Source: Pedobacter sp. MC2016-15
Lineage (GTDB): Bacteria > Bacteroidota > Bacteroidia > Sphingobacteriales > Sphingobacteriaceae
Direction: 5' to 3'
NCBI RefSeq assembly: GCF_026239695.1
Contig: NZ_JAPIVS010000001.1
Location: 124,001-188,000 of the forward strand
Length of the DNA: 64,000 nt
Shown: positions 24,746 to 33,216 of the stretch, piece by piece
Position numbering within the stretch: the stretch's first letter is position 1
How the letters are laid out: each line of letters begins with the position of its first letter
Notes under the pieces: generated by a model
Told to the model about the DNA's origin: nothing
Databases searched by the model: none
Seen by the model: the letters and a program-made list of their open reading frames with translations, nothing else
Made by a program: the position numbers and the translations under genes

Positions 24746-26323
24746 ATGAATATCGATAACGGATCACAAGGTCAGGAGAGACAAAATTTCACATCTTCAA
24801 AAAAAAGCAGACTGGCAATCCCAACCATGGGCCAGGGTAAAATACCGCCTCAGGCGCTGGATTTGGAACAGGCGGTGCTCGGTGCACTGATGCTGGAGAA
24901 GGATGCCCTCTCAACTGTAATTGATATCCTTAAACCCGATGTTTTCTACGATGAAGCCCACAAGAAAATCTTTGAAGCGATTGCCCTACTTTTCCAGAAA
25001 TCAAAACCAGTAGATATTTTAACGGTGACCTCAGAGCTACGGACGCTGGGAACACTAGAAATGGTAGGTGGCGCCTATTATGTGACTAACCTCACTAACC
25101 GGGTAGCTTCAGCGGCCAACATTGAATACCACGCAAGGATTATCTCTCAGAAATATATTCAGCGTGAGCTCATCAGGATCTCTTCAGAAATCATTCAGAA
25201 TGCCTATGAGGATACCACTGATATTTTTGACCTGCTGGATACCGCAGAAAAGGGACTGTTTGATATCGCGCAAAATAACCTGCGTCGTGACACCCAGAAA
25301 ATGGATGAGATCATTAAACAATCTCTTGCTACACTTGAAGAACTCAGAACAAAATCTGATGGTCTGACGGGAGTACCTTCAGGATTTACGGCTCTGGACA
25401 GGATCACAGGTGGATGGCAACCATCAGATCTGGTGATCATCGCTGCACGTCCGGCGATGGGAAAAACGGCCTTTGTACTTACCTGCGCCAGAAATGCTTC
25501 CGTAGAGTTTAAGCGACCAGTTGTCGTTTTCTCGCTGGAGATGTCCTCTGTGCAGTTAGTCAATCGTCTGATTTCAGGAGAAACGGAAATCGAACAGGAG
25601 AAGATCAGGAAGGGTAATCTCGCAGAATGGGAATGGCAGCAGCTCCACAGTAAGATCGGTACGCTCACTGAGGCCCCTTTGCTGATAGATGATACTCCAG
25701 CCCTGAATATCTTTGAGTTCAGAGCGAAATGCCGAAGATTAAAATCACAATACGACATACAGATGATCATCATCGATTACCTGCAGCTGATGCATGGTAA
25801 AGGTGAAGGTCAGAGCGGAGGTGGTAACCGTGAACAGGAGATCGGTAGTATCTCCAGAGCCTTAAAATCTGTGGCCAAGGAGTTGAACATACCAGTACTT
25901 GCACTCTCGCAGTTGAGCCGTGCCGTAGAATCGAGACCAGGTGTGAATGGTAAACGACCACTCCTCTCGGATTTGAGGGAATCTGGTTCCATCGAGCAGG
26001 ATGCAGACATGGTGCTCTTCCTGTACCGTCCTGAGTACTATGGTATCACTGAAGATGAACAGGGAAGATCACAGGCCGGTGTTGGTGAAGTAATCATTGC
26101 GAAGCACAGGAACGGTGAAACGGGTATTGTACCACTGAGGTTTATTGGTAAGTACGTAAAGTTTGCTGATCTGGAAGAAGATTTCATGCCGCCAAATTCG
26201 TTTTCTATGGACAGCCCGAGTGCAGGGATGATGCCTTCCGCGGATTTTGATAAACCATCAGGAAATGTCATCATTAAGCCTTCCCGTATGGATGATTTCA
26301 ATGATGATGACGCGCCGTTTTAA
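24746..26323 (+). CDS. dnaB: replicative DNA helicase DnaB
   Basis: Hexameric 5'-3' helicase of the replication fork. The 525-residue product from the ATG at 24746 has the N-terminal collar domain (PPQALDLEQAVLGALML, about residues 31-47), a linker, and the RecA-like motor with Walker A ARPAMGKTAF, the VFSLEMS motif, Walker B IIIDYLQLM and the H4 region LSQLSRAVE and LLSDLRESGSIEQDAD. The C-terminus is acidic and disordered. No intein is present. It ends just before a strong bidirectional terminator shared with chrA. Confidence 0.98.
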   Translation: MNIDNGSQGQERQNFTSSKKSRLAIPTMGQGKIPPQALDLEQAVLGALMLEKDALSTVIDILKPDVFYDEAHKKIFEAIALLFQKSKPVDILTVTSELRTLGTLEMVGGAYYVTNLTNRVASAANIEYHARIISQKYIQRELIRISSEIIQNAYEDTTDIFDLLDTAEKGLFDIAQNNLRRDTQKMDEIIKQSLATLEELRTKSDGLTGVPSGFTALDRITGGWQPSDLVIIAARPAMGKTAFVLTCARNASVEFKRPVVVFSLEMSSVQLVNRLISGETEIEQEKIRKGNLAEWEWQQLHSKIGTLTEAPLLIDDTPALNIFEFRAKCRRLKSQYDIQMIIIDYLQLMHGKGEGQSGGGNREQEIGSISRALKSVAKELNIPVLALSQLSRAVESRPGVNGKRPLLSDLRESGSIEQDADMVLFLYRPEYYGITEDEQGRSQAGVGEVIIAKHRNGETGIVPLRFIGKYVKFADLEEDFMPPNSFSMDSPSAGMMPSADFDKPSGNVIIKPSRMDDFNDDDAPF

Positions 26324-26337
26324 TATTGAAGCTGAAA

Positions 26338-26370
26338 TTTTGTTAGGTTAAATAAAATAACCTAACAAAA
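26338..26370. terminator. bidirectional terminator overlapping the end of chrA
   Basis: Perfect 13-bp stem, TTTTGTTAGGTTA and TAACCTAACAAAA, with a 7-base A-rich loop. It terminates dnaB rightward and chrA leftward. The chrA stop codon (26348-26350) and its last codons lie inside the stem and loop. Confidence 0.85.
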
Positions 26371-27547
26371 TACCGGCAAGAACGATAAGTGGCGGACTGA
26401 TCTTTGTGAAGTTGAGAATAAGGAAGGTGACAATGATCAGGCTGATTTGAAGGACATCAAACCCTATCGGTTTTGCGAGCAGGATAAAGGCTGCGATGAT
26501 GAAACCAACGCTGACTGCACTAATGCCAGACAAGGAGTGTTTAATACGCGTGATCTTTTTCAGGTCTTCCCAGAAAGGCACTATAAACAACACAAGGATC
26601 AATCCCGGCAGATTAATCCCGATCACACCAATGATACCTCCCAATACCTGTCCAAAGATCCCGTAACCAAAGTTCTTCATGCTCAGCGTACCCAGGTAAC
26701 TGGTAAAAGAAAAAGTTGGCCCCGGTAAAGCCTGCTGCAGGGCAAAGCCCGATAAAAATCCGCTCGAACTCAGGTAATGTTTCATCTGTACAAACTCTGT
26801 AAACATCAGCGGTACCAGCACCTGCCCTCCACCAAAAATAAGTATGCCGTTGCGATAGAAGTTCTCAAACAGCCTGATAGGCAAACTGAATGGTGAGGTT
26901 CTGTTGATGATCGCACCAAGCATTGCCATTACCAGAAGGACACCTAGGTAATAGGCCAGTTTCTTGGGATTGATATTGGCAAATAATTTGGTCCTGATCT
27001 CTGTTTCTTCTTTAGGCGTCTCCAGCGCCGATGAAATCATTCCGCCGACAAGAATTGCCAGAGGAAATACGTATGCATTACGCAACACCAGCGTCACAAT
27101 AACCGCTGCAATTGCCAGAAATACTGCCGATTGTGAAATGAGAACTTTCCGTGAGAGATTGTAGGCCCCAAAAGCCACAATTCCCAGCGCTATGGGTTGA
27201 ATATACTTCAGGATTTCGATAAATTTTTCCTTCTGATCGAGTTGAGCATAACTGATACCTGCGAAGGTCATAATGGCGGCTGAAGGAATAATCCAGATCA
27301 GAAAAGAGATCAGCGCCAGTTTAAGTCCCCCCACCTTATGTGCAATTCCCACAAGGGTCTGTGTAGAGGCTGGCCCCGGAAGAACCTGTGCAAGCGCATT
27401 CAATTCCAGCAGTTCCTCTTCGGAGATAAATTTTACGTCCTTTACAAAATACTTCAGCAGCAATGAAATATGCGCCTGTGCGCCTCCAAATGCTGTGAAA
27501 GTAAACAGAAATACATTTCTGATAAATAATAATTGCCGGTGTGCCAT
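26348..27547 (-). CDS. chrA: chromate transporter family protein (long-chain CHR)
   Basis: A 399-residue membrane protein made of two homologous halves, each with about five or six transmembrane helices. The signatures FTAFGGAQAHI (near residue 16), LAQVLPGPASTQ (near residue 52) and LQQALPGPTFSFT in the second half are those of the CHR family, proton-driven chromate efflux pumps. Some CHR members probably move other anions, so the substrate is not certain. Its gene is preceded by a TPR gene nine bases upstream, and the two form an operon. Confidence 0.93.
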   Translation of the reverse strand: MAHRQLLFIRNVFLFTFTAFGGAQAHISLLLKYFVKDVKFISEEELLELNALAQVLPGPASTQTLVGIAHKVGGLKLALISFLIWIIPSAAIMTFAGISYAQLDQKEKFIEILKYIQPIALGIVAFGAYNLSRKVLISQSAVFLAIAAVIVTLVLRNAYVFPLAILVGGMISSALETPKEETEIRTKLFANINPKKLAYYLGVLLVMAMLGAIINRTSPFSLPIRLFENFYRNGILIFGGGQVLVPLMFTEFVQMKHYLSSSGFLSGFALQQALPGPTFSFTSYLGTLSMKNFGYGIFGQVLGGIIGVIGINLPGLILVLFIVPFWEDLKKITRIKHSLSGISAVSVGFIIAAFILLAKPIGFDVLQISLIIVTFLILNFTKISPPLIVLAGILLGYFI

Positions 27548-27556
27548 TGCTAGGGG

Positions 27557-27892
27557 TTAGTCGTCTTCATAATCAAGACCTGCTGCCGTATTATATGCAC
27601 CCTGCAATTCAGCGAAAGCATGTCCGTCGCCTTTTTCCCTTGCCCTCTCCATTCCCTGCTCGTAGATAGCTATCGCTTTGTCGGTTTCACCATGTTTCTG
27701 ATATAGCTTACCTAAATGATAATAAGTTCCTACATAAGCAGGATGTTCATCAACAAGTTTCAGATAATAATGATAAGCCTGTTCGGTATCATTAAGTGAG
27801 TTATACTCTGTCGCCAGCGCATATAAGATAAATGGGTCGTTAGGTTCTGTGGTTAAAAACGCCAATAACTTGTTTAATCGGGTACTTTGCAT
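27557..27892 (-). CDS. small TPR protein
   Basis: A 111-residue protein with about three tetratricopeptide repeats: FILYALATEYNSLNDTEQAYHYY, then HPAYVGTYYHLGKLYQKHGET and a helical end (motifs abbreviated). No signal peptide, so cytoplasmic. TPR modules bind other proteins; no partner is evident. It lies nine bases upstream of chrA and is probably co-transcribed with it, although a functional connection is not implied by the families. Confidence 0.85.
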   Translation of the reverse strand: MQSTRLNKLLAFLTTEPNDPFILYALATEYNSLNDTEQAYHYYLKLVDEHPAYVGTYYHLGKLYQKHGETDKAIAIYEQGMERAREKGDGHAFAELQGAYNTAAGLDYEDD

Positions 27893-27914
27893 TTTAAATC
27901 CCTGCTTTTTTAAT

Positions 27915-27922
27915 TAGATTTG
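27915..27922 (+). promoter_or_regulatory. -7 element of the etfBA operon
   Basis: TAGATTTG matches TAnnTTTG. The etfB start codon is at 28045, so a leader of about 116 bases is predicted, much longer than for other genes here. AAGCTGT and ACAGCTT within it could pair. Confidence 0.5.
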
Positions 27923-28044
27923 CAAAAAGACATTTTGAAGAAGCTGTATATAAATTGCCGAACTTAAGGATAAAATCAGCAAATCAAAACCTGAAAACAG
28001 CTTGCTCATTAGAAATCAGACCTTTAAAAATCAATATATAAATT

Positions 28045-28782
28045 ATGAAAATATTAGTTTGTATCAGTAACGTCCCGGACACCACCACAAAAATAACTTT
28101 TACCAGCGATAATACACAATTCAATACTGCAGGGGTACAATATATTGTAAACCCGTATGATGAAATTGCCTTATCCAGAGCTATAGAATTAAGTGAAGGC
28201 GGCAAGGGTACTGTAACTGTTTTAAATGTGGGCGAAGCCGCTACTGACCCAACCATCAGAAAAGCTTTGGCTATCGGTGCTGACGATGCTGTAAGAATCA
28301 ATGCAGTACCTCGTGATGCTTATTTCACAGCTTATCAGATTGCAGAATATGTTAAAACTGCAGATTTTGATATCATCCTTACAGGACGCGAGTCTATTGA
28401 TTATAATGGTAACCAGGTAGCAGCGATGATTGGTGAGTTCCTGGAAATTCCTTCCATCTCTATCATTAAAAAATTAGACTATGATGGTACTACAGCTACC
28501 ATCGAACGTGAAATTGAAGGTGGTAAGGAAATAGTAACAGTTACTGGAAAATTTGTCGCAAGTTGTGCTGAAGGTGTTGCTGAACCAAAAATTCCGAATA
28601 TGAGAGGCATTATGTCTGCAAGGACAAAGCCTTTAACTGTTGTGGAGGCTAAAGATATTGAAGAAGTGGCAAAAGTAGTTTCTTTCGAAACTCCAGCCCC
28701 GCGCGGTGCAGTAAAATTGATCCCTGCTGATGAGGCCACAAGCCTGATAGGATTATTGCATACCGAAGCGAAAGTAATCTAA
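28045..28782 (+). CDS. etfB: electron transfer flavoprotein beta subunit
   Basis: One half of the FAD/AMP heterodimer that accepts electrons from acyl-CoA dehydrogenases and passes them to the quinone pool. The 245-residue product starts MKILVCISNVPDT and has the NPYDEIALSRAIEL and GRESIDYNGNQVAAMIGE segments typical of ETF beta; the final third contains the recognition loop region. etfA follows, but after an unusually long 113-base gap. Confidence 0.95.
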   Translation: MKILVCISNVPDTTTKITFTSDNTQFNTAGVQYIVNPYDEIALSRAIELSEGGKGTVTVLNVGEAATDPTIRKALAIGADDAVRINAVPRDAYFTAYQIAEYVKTADFDIILTGRESIDYNGNQVAAMIGEFLEIPSISIIKKLDYDGTTATIEREIEGGKEIVTVTGKFVASCAEGVAEPKIPNMRGIMSARTKPLTVVEAKDIEEVAKVVSFETPAPRGAVKLIPADEATSLIGLLHTEAKVI

Positions 28783-28895
28783 ACTATTAATAACCCAATT
28801 GAATTAAACAGCAGTAAAAGCCGCAGGAACCAGTTTATCTGTCAATTATGCTGATGATCAGCGCGGCCGGAACCATATAAATTTAGAAAGAAATT
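28783..28895 (+). other. 113-base spacer between etfB and etfA
   Basis: Subunit genes of this dimer are usually adjacent. This spacer holds a small GCTGAT/ATCAGC hairpin (around 28849-28861) and, 19 bases before the etfA ATG, TAAATTTA, a one-mismatch -7 element, so etfA may have its own promoter. A short repeat (GCAGGAACCA and GCCGGAACCA) is also seen. No ORF. Confidence 0.4.
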
Positions 28896-29867
28896 ATGTC
28901 AGTTTTAGTATATGTAGAACAAGTAGATGGCAAGTTTAAAAAATCAGTATTTGAAGCAGTTTCATATGCTAAAGCTATCGCCGCCCAAACAGGAACAACA
29001 CTCAGTGCTTTATCTATAGGAGAAGTTTCAGAGACTGAACTTCAGGAATTGGGTAAATATGGCGCAGAAAAAATCCTGAGCGTTACCACTACAGAGTTGA
29101 AAAAATTTGTCAACCAGGCTTATGCTGCTGTGGTTGCAGAAGCAGCACAAAAGGAAGGTGCTGACATTATTGTATTGTCAAACTCTTTTTCAGGAAAGGG
29201 CCTTGCTCCACGTGTGGCTGTAAAACTTAAAGCAGGATTAGTTGATGGCGCTATCGAGCTGCCGAAAACTGATGGTGGTAAATTCCTGGTAAAGAAAACT
29301 GCATTTTCAGGAAAAGCTTTTGCCGTAACAGAACTTACTTCTGCTGTTAAAGTTATTGCTCTAAATCCAAATGCTTTTGGCGTTAAGGAATCTCCCGCAA
29401 CTCCTGTAGTTGAGGCCTTCTCTCCTGCTGTTCAAGCCGGCGATCTTACTGCTATTGTAAAAGAAATTGTCAGGGCAACAGATAAAGTTTCTCTGCCGGA
29501 TGCAGAACTGGTAGTATCTGCCGGACGCGGATTAAAAGGACCAGAAAACTGGGGTATGATCGAGGAACTTGCCGGACTCTTAGGAGCAGCTACAGCTTGT
29601 TCAAAACCAGTGTCAGATGCCGACTGGAGACCTCATGCAGAACACGTAGGACAAACTGGTATTGCCATCAGTCCGAATTTATACATCGCTATCGGGATAT
29701 CGGGAGCTATTCAGCATTTGGCTGGGGTGAGCTCATCAAAAGTGATCGTAGTGATCAACAAAGACCCTGAGGCTCCATTTTTCAAAGTTGCCGATTACGG
29801 AATTGTCGGTGACGCCTTTGAGGTAGTTCCAAAATTAATTGAAGCATTAAAAGCACATCAGGCTTAA
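28896..29867 (+). CDS. etfA: electron transfer flavoprotein alpha subunit
   Basis: FAD-binding partner of EtfB. The 323-residue protein has an N-terminal domain (about residues 1-190) and the C-terminal FAD domain with the signature VVSAGRGLKGPENW, GAATACSKPVSDADWRP, VGQTGIAISPNLYIAIGISGAIQHLAG (motif abbreviated) and VIVVINKDPEAPFF. All FAD-contacting segments are present. It is followed by a bifunctional nuclease family gene after 43 bases. Confidence 0.96.
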   Translation: MSVLVYVEQVDGKFKKSVFEAVSYAKAIAAQTGTTLSALSIGEVSETELQELGKYGAEKILSVTTTELKKFVNQAYAAVVAEAAQKEGADIIVLSNSFSGKGLAPRVAVKLKAGLVDGAIELPKTDGGKFLVKKTAFSGKAFAVTELTSAVKVIALNPNAFGVKESPATPVVEAFSPAVQAGDLTAIVKEIVRATDKVSLPDAELVVSAGRGLKGPENWGMIEELAGLLGAATACSKPVSDADWRPHAEHVGQTGIAISPNLYIAIGISGAIQHLAGVSSSKVIVVINKDPEAPFFKVADYGIVGDAFEVVPKLIEALKAHQA

Positions 29868-29875
29868 TAATATCC

Positions 29876-29896
29876 GGCGGAGACTCCATCTCCGCC
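29876..29896 (+). other. intercistronic hairpin after etfA
   Basis: GGCGGAGA and TCTCCGCC form a perfect 8-bp GC-rich stem with loop CTCCA, nine bases after the etfA stop codon. There is no T-run, so it looks like a stabilising or attenuating hairpin between co-transcribed genes rather than a terminator. Confidence 0.55.
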
Positions 29897-29910
29897 AGGT
29901 ATTCTAATAT

Positions 29911-30528
29911 ATGAAAAAAGTAAAACTAGATATTGTTGGCTTATCTTACAGCCAGACCCAATCCGGAGCCTACGCACTGGTACTTGGAGAAGTGAATGGC
30001 AGAAGACGTTTACCGATCATTATCGGTGCGTTTGAAGCACAGGCAATTGCGATAGAGATTGAAAAAATGACTCCCAGCAGGCCACTTACCCATGACCTCT
30101 TCAAAACATTTGCTCAAACGTATAATATAGAAATTAAAGAAATACTGATTTACAACCTTGTAGATGGTGTATTTTTCGCAAAGCTGATTTGTACTGACGG
30201 AGAGAAAACACAGGAAATTGATGCACGTACATCTGATGCCATCGCATTGGCTGTCCGCTTCAATTCTTCAATTTATACATATGAATTTATCCTGTCATCG
30301 GCAGGCATCGTTATCGAAGGCAATGATTTCGTATTTCTCGAAAACATGGACAACCTGAGTAAAGAACAGGGACAGGAAGATATTGATACGTCTATTCCCG
30401 GAACAGGTTACACCAACCTCAGCATAGAAGAACTTAACCAGAAACTGCAGGAAGCCATTACAGATGAGGCTTATGAGAAAGCTGCACGGATCAGGGATGA
30501 ACTGAACAAAAGAAATTCATCTCAATAG
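29911..30528 (+). CDS. bifunctional nuclease family protein (DUF151) with UVR motif
   Basis: A 205-residue protein. Residues 1 to about 135 form the BFN/DUF151 domain: LPIIIGAFEAQAIAIEIE, RPLTHDLF, DARTSDAIALAVRFNSSIYT. Homologues in plants and Mycobacterium show nuclease or regulatory activity. The C-terminal 40 residues (LNQKLQEAITDEAYEKAARIRDELNK, abbreviated as AYEKAARIRDEL) form a UvrB/UvrC-type helical hairpin, which normally mediates protein contacts. It follows etfA closely; this order is familiar from other Bacteroidota, though the reason is unknown. Confidence 0.9.
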   Translation: MKKVKLDIVGLSYSQTQSGAYALVLGEVNGRRRLPIIIGAFEAQAIAIEIEKMTPSRPLTHDLFKTFAQTYNIEIKEILIYNLVDGVFFAKLICTDGEKTQEIDARTSDAIALAVRFNSSIYTYEFILSSAGIVIEGNDFVFLENMDNLSKEQGQEDIDTSIPGTGYTNLSIEELNQKLQEAITDEAYEKAARIRDELNKRNSSQ

Positions 30529-30598
30529 CATTAATCTACAGGATTATACACATCTTTATTTACTATTATACCTAACAAATCTTATTTGATCAATTTTT

Positions 30599-31864
30599 AT
30601 GGAGCGTTTTCACGGAATCATTGGTATCCTTTTTATATTGGGCCTCGCATATCTGTTTTCTAATAACAGAAAAAAGATAAATTACAGGCTGGTTGCCAGT
30701 GGCCTTACACTCCAGGTTCTGATCGCAGTGCTGATCCTCAGAGTTAGTCCTGTACAGCACTTCTTTGAATTTCTGGGCAAGGGAATGCAGAAAATTGAAG
30801 AGTTCGCTAAAGTAGGTGTAAATTTCGTTTACGGTGGTGTGGCAGTGATCGGTTATGATGGTCAGCCTCATCCCTATTCTGCGCCGGATGGATTTGTATT
30901 CGCCTTCAACGTAACCGCCACCATTATCCTGGTATGTGTGCTTGTCGCTATATTTTATCACTTTGGAATCATGCAAAAAATTGTTGCAGTGATTGCCCGC
31001 GGAATGAACTTCATTATGCGTGTCAGCGGTGCCGAGGCATTGAGCAACGTAGCCAGTGCATTTGTGGGACAGGTTGAAGCACAGGTAATGATCAAACCTT
31101 ATCTTAAAGGAATGACCAAAAGTGAGTTGCTGGCCTCGATGAGTGGAAGTTTGGCTTGTATTGCCGGCGGTATCCTAATTGTATACGTAAATATGGGTGC
31201 ACAGGCGGGAATGAACCTCGCTCCTAAGTTAATTATGGCAAGTTTGATGGCAGCACCCGGTGCACTGATTATTGCCAAGATAGTTTTTCCTGAAACTGAG
31301 GTTTCACAGACCATGGGTAAGGTTAAACTGGAAGTGAAAAGTGAATATACCAACCTGATCGATGCCATTTCACATGGCGCCGGTGAAGGCTTTAAAATTG
31401 CAATGAATGTGATTGCCATGCTGATCGGTTTTATTGCACTGATCGCGCTGGTGGATTATATTTTCATACATATCGGGCACCTGTTTAATCCAAATTTCAA
31501 TCTGTCGCTCGACTGGATTTTTGGTAAATTGTTTTATCCCTTCGCCTGGTCGATGGGTATACCTGAACAGGATGTAAACAATGCGGCTACCCTGCTTGGG
31601 CAAAAACTGACAGTAAATGAATTCCTGGCCTTCAAAAACCTTACGACAAAAGCAGTTCCTATCGTAACCGAGAAGGGTATTCTCATCATCAGCATTGCGA
31701 TATGTGGTTTTGCCAATTTTAGTAGTGTGGGTATGCAAATCGGAGGAATTGGTGAACTCGCACCGGAGCGCCGTGCAGATCTGGCCAAATTAGGGCTTAA
31801 AGCACTCATGTGTGGAACGCTTGCATCCTATCTTTCCGCATCAATTGCAGGAATTTTAATGTAA
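30599..31864 (+). CDS. concentrative nucleoside transporter (NupC/CNT family)
   Basis: A 421-residue inner-membrane protein that imports nucleosides with protons or sodium. Recognised by the sequence GAEALSNVASAFVGQVEAQVMIKPYL (abbreviated core SAFVGQVEAQVMIKPY, about residues 150-165), which is the nucleoside-binding GQxEA motif, and by MASLMAAPGAL, plus a C-terminal GFANFSSVGMQIGG motif. The gate and core domains are both present, and about ten transmembrane segments. It starts 70 bases after the BFN gene. Confidence 0.93.
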   Translation: MERFHGIIGILFILGLAYLFSNNRKKINYRLVASGLTLQVLIAVLILRVSPVQHFFEFLGKGMQKIEEFAKVGVNFVYGGVAVIGYDGQPHPYSAPDGFVFAFNVTATIILVCVLVAIFYHFGIMQKIVAVIARGMNFIMRVSGAEALSNVASAFVGQVEAQVMIKPYLKGMTKSELLASMSGSLACIAGGILIVYVNMGAQAGMNLAPKLIMASLMAAPGALIIAKIVFPETEVSQTMGKVKLEVKSEYTNLIDAISHGAGEGFKIAMNVIAMLIGFIALIALVDYIFIHIGHLFNPNFNLSLDWIFGKLFYPFAWSMGIPEQDVNNAATLLGQKLTVNEFLAFKNLTTKAVPIVTEKGILIISIAICGFANFSSVGMQIGGIGELAPERRADLAKLGLKALMCGTLASYLSASIAGILM

Positions 31865-31930
31865 AGACTAAAAATCTAGTTATTTTCATAGAATATTAAT
31901 ATCTTTCAGTGGATATTTTCTATTATTTAT

Positions 31931-33070
31931 ATGTCAGGACACTATCGTAAGGAAAAAAACTGTCTCAATTGCGGACATCATGTTGAAGAACATTACTGTA
32001 CGCATTGCGGGCAACCCAATTTGGAATTAAAAGAACCTTTCTGGCATTTTATCGGCCATAGTATTGGTCATTATTTTCATTTTGATTCCAAGTTTTTTCA
32101 TACGCTGGTTCCTCTGCTGAGCAAACCGGGACAAATTACATTGGATTACCTTGCAGGGAAAAGAGCAAGATATATCCACCCTGTCAGTCTGTACATCTTT
32201 GTATCTATTGTTTATTTTATTGTTGTTCCACATTCGCTCAAAGAAAAGAAAGTAAAAACTGAGCTTACAAGCGCACAAAAAGACAGTGCCACAGTTGCGG
32301 TAAGAAAAAGCAAAGCTCAACTGAATTCAATTGCACCAGGTCTGGGAAATTCTATCAGATTAAGCCTGGATACCGACAGCCAGTTCAATGCACTGAATAG
32401 GGAATCACAGGTCCGCTATATCGACAGTCTTGAGAAGGTGATGAAGGCAAAGCCCAATGAAGGGCTACAAAATCAAATTGATGATTACAAGGATTTAATT
32501 TCCGAGAACCAGGATACCAGTTATTCTGCCTATCTCGCACGGCAGCAGAAATTGCCGGCTGATGAACGCGACTCCTGGTTGGAAAAGAAAGCGCAGAAAC
32601 TGAAATATGACAAGAGAACCAAAAAGCTGAAAAAGGGAGAACATGCTGATTCTTCAGAGCACAAGGTAGACATTGAAGAAGAAGTAAAGAAATACCAGCC
32701 TAAACAGTATTTCCTCCTGATGCCTTTGCTGGCTTTATTTATCATGATTAACTTCAGAAAAAACCGGATTTATTATATAGACCACCTGGTGTTTACTATT
32801 CATGGTATGACTGCCTATTTCATCGTATCAATTGTCACTCAACCTATCGAGAAATATATCTTTGGCCTCGGTTCATTTATGAGCGAAGCCATTGAACTGA
32901 TTGTATTTGCAGGCATAGTCTGGTATCTCTATTCCGGTCTGAAATTGTTTTATCAGCGTTCACGGAATGTGACTATTCGTAAAACGATAACTGTCATGTT
33001 CATGTACACGCTCACATTTTATATCTCAGAGGAGATTATCAGACAGATCGTTATCATGATGATGACTTAA
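31931..33070 (+). CDS. DUF3667 zinc-ribbon membrane protein
   Basis: A 379-residue protein of a family common in Bacteroidota and without known function. The N-terminus has a zinc ribbon with Cys11, Cys14, Cys23 and Cys26 (CLNCG and CTHCGQPN). Then come the family block PGQITLDYLAGKRARYIHP (about residues 66-84), one membrane helix (VSLYIFVSIVYFIVV), a long charged segment (about 100-260) with many Lys and Glu, and three or four C-terminal membrane helices. The charged insert sits between the first and later helices. It has its own terminator. Confidence 0.85.
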   Translation: MSGHYRKEKNCLNCGHHVEEHYCTHCGQPNLELKEPFWHFIGHSIGHYFHFDSKFFHTLVPLLSKPGQITLDYLAGKRARYIHPVSLYIFVSIVYFIVVPHSLKEKKVKTELTSAQKDSATVAVRKSKAQLNSIAPGLGNSIRLSLDTDSQFNALNRESQVRYIDSLEKVMKAKPNEGLQNQIDDYKDLISENQDTSYSAYLARQQKLPADERDSWLEKKAQKLKYDKRTKKLKKGEHADSSEHKVDIEEEVKKYQPKQYFLLMPLLALFIMINFRKNRIYYIDHLVFTIHGMTAYFIVSIVTQPIEKYIFGLGSFMSEAIELIVFAGIVWYLYSGLKLFYQRSRNVTIRKTITVMFMYTLTFYISEEIIRQIVIMMMT

Positions 33071-33113
33071 AAGCTGAATATAATTTAAACTGTCTTCAAA
33101 AAACTATGTATTC

Positions 33114-33154
33114 AATGTTAAATTATAATGAACTAAAATAATTTAACATTTTTT
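33114..33154 (+). terminator. terminator after the DUF3667 gene
   Basis: Perfect 13-bp stem, AATGTTAAATTAT and ATAATTTAACATT, with an 11-base loop, followed by TTTT. All AT-rich apart from the middle. Confidence 0.75.
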
Positions 33155-33164
33155 AAGAGTATAA

Positions 33165-33172
33165 TATTTTTA
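33165..33172 (+). promoter_or_regulatory. possible -7 element of the outer membrane barrel gene
   Basis: TATTTTTA, one mismatch from TAnnTTTG, 44 bases before the start codon at 33217. Confidence 0.35.
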
Positions 33173-33216
33173 CATTGGCTTTTTTAGTAATATATTAGGC
33201 ATACCAACGCCAATGT

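Noticed and set aside
25204..25773. 189-codon open frame on the minus strand across dnaB
   Set aside because: Antisense to the conserved motor domain of DnaB; Ser-rich shadow translation without any motif.
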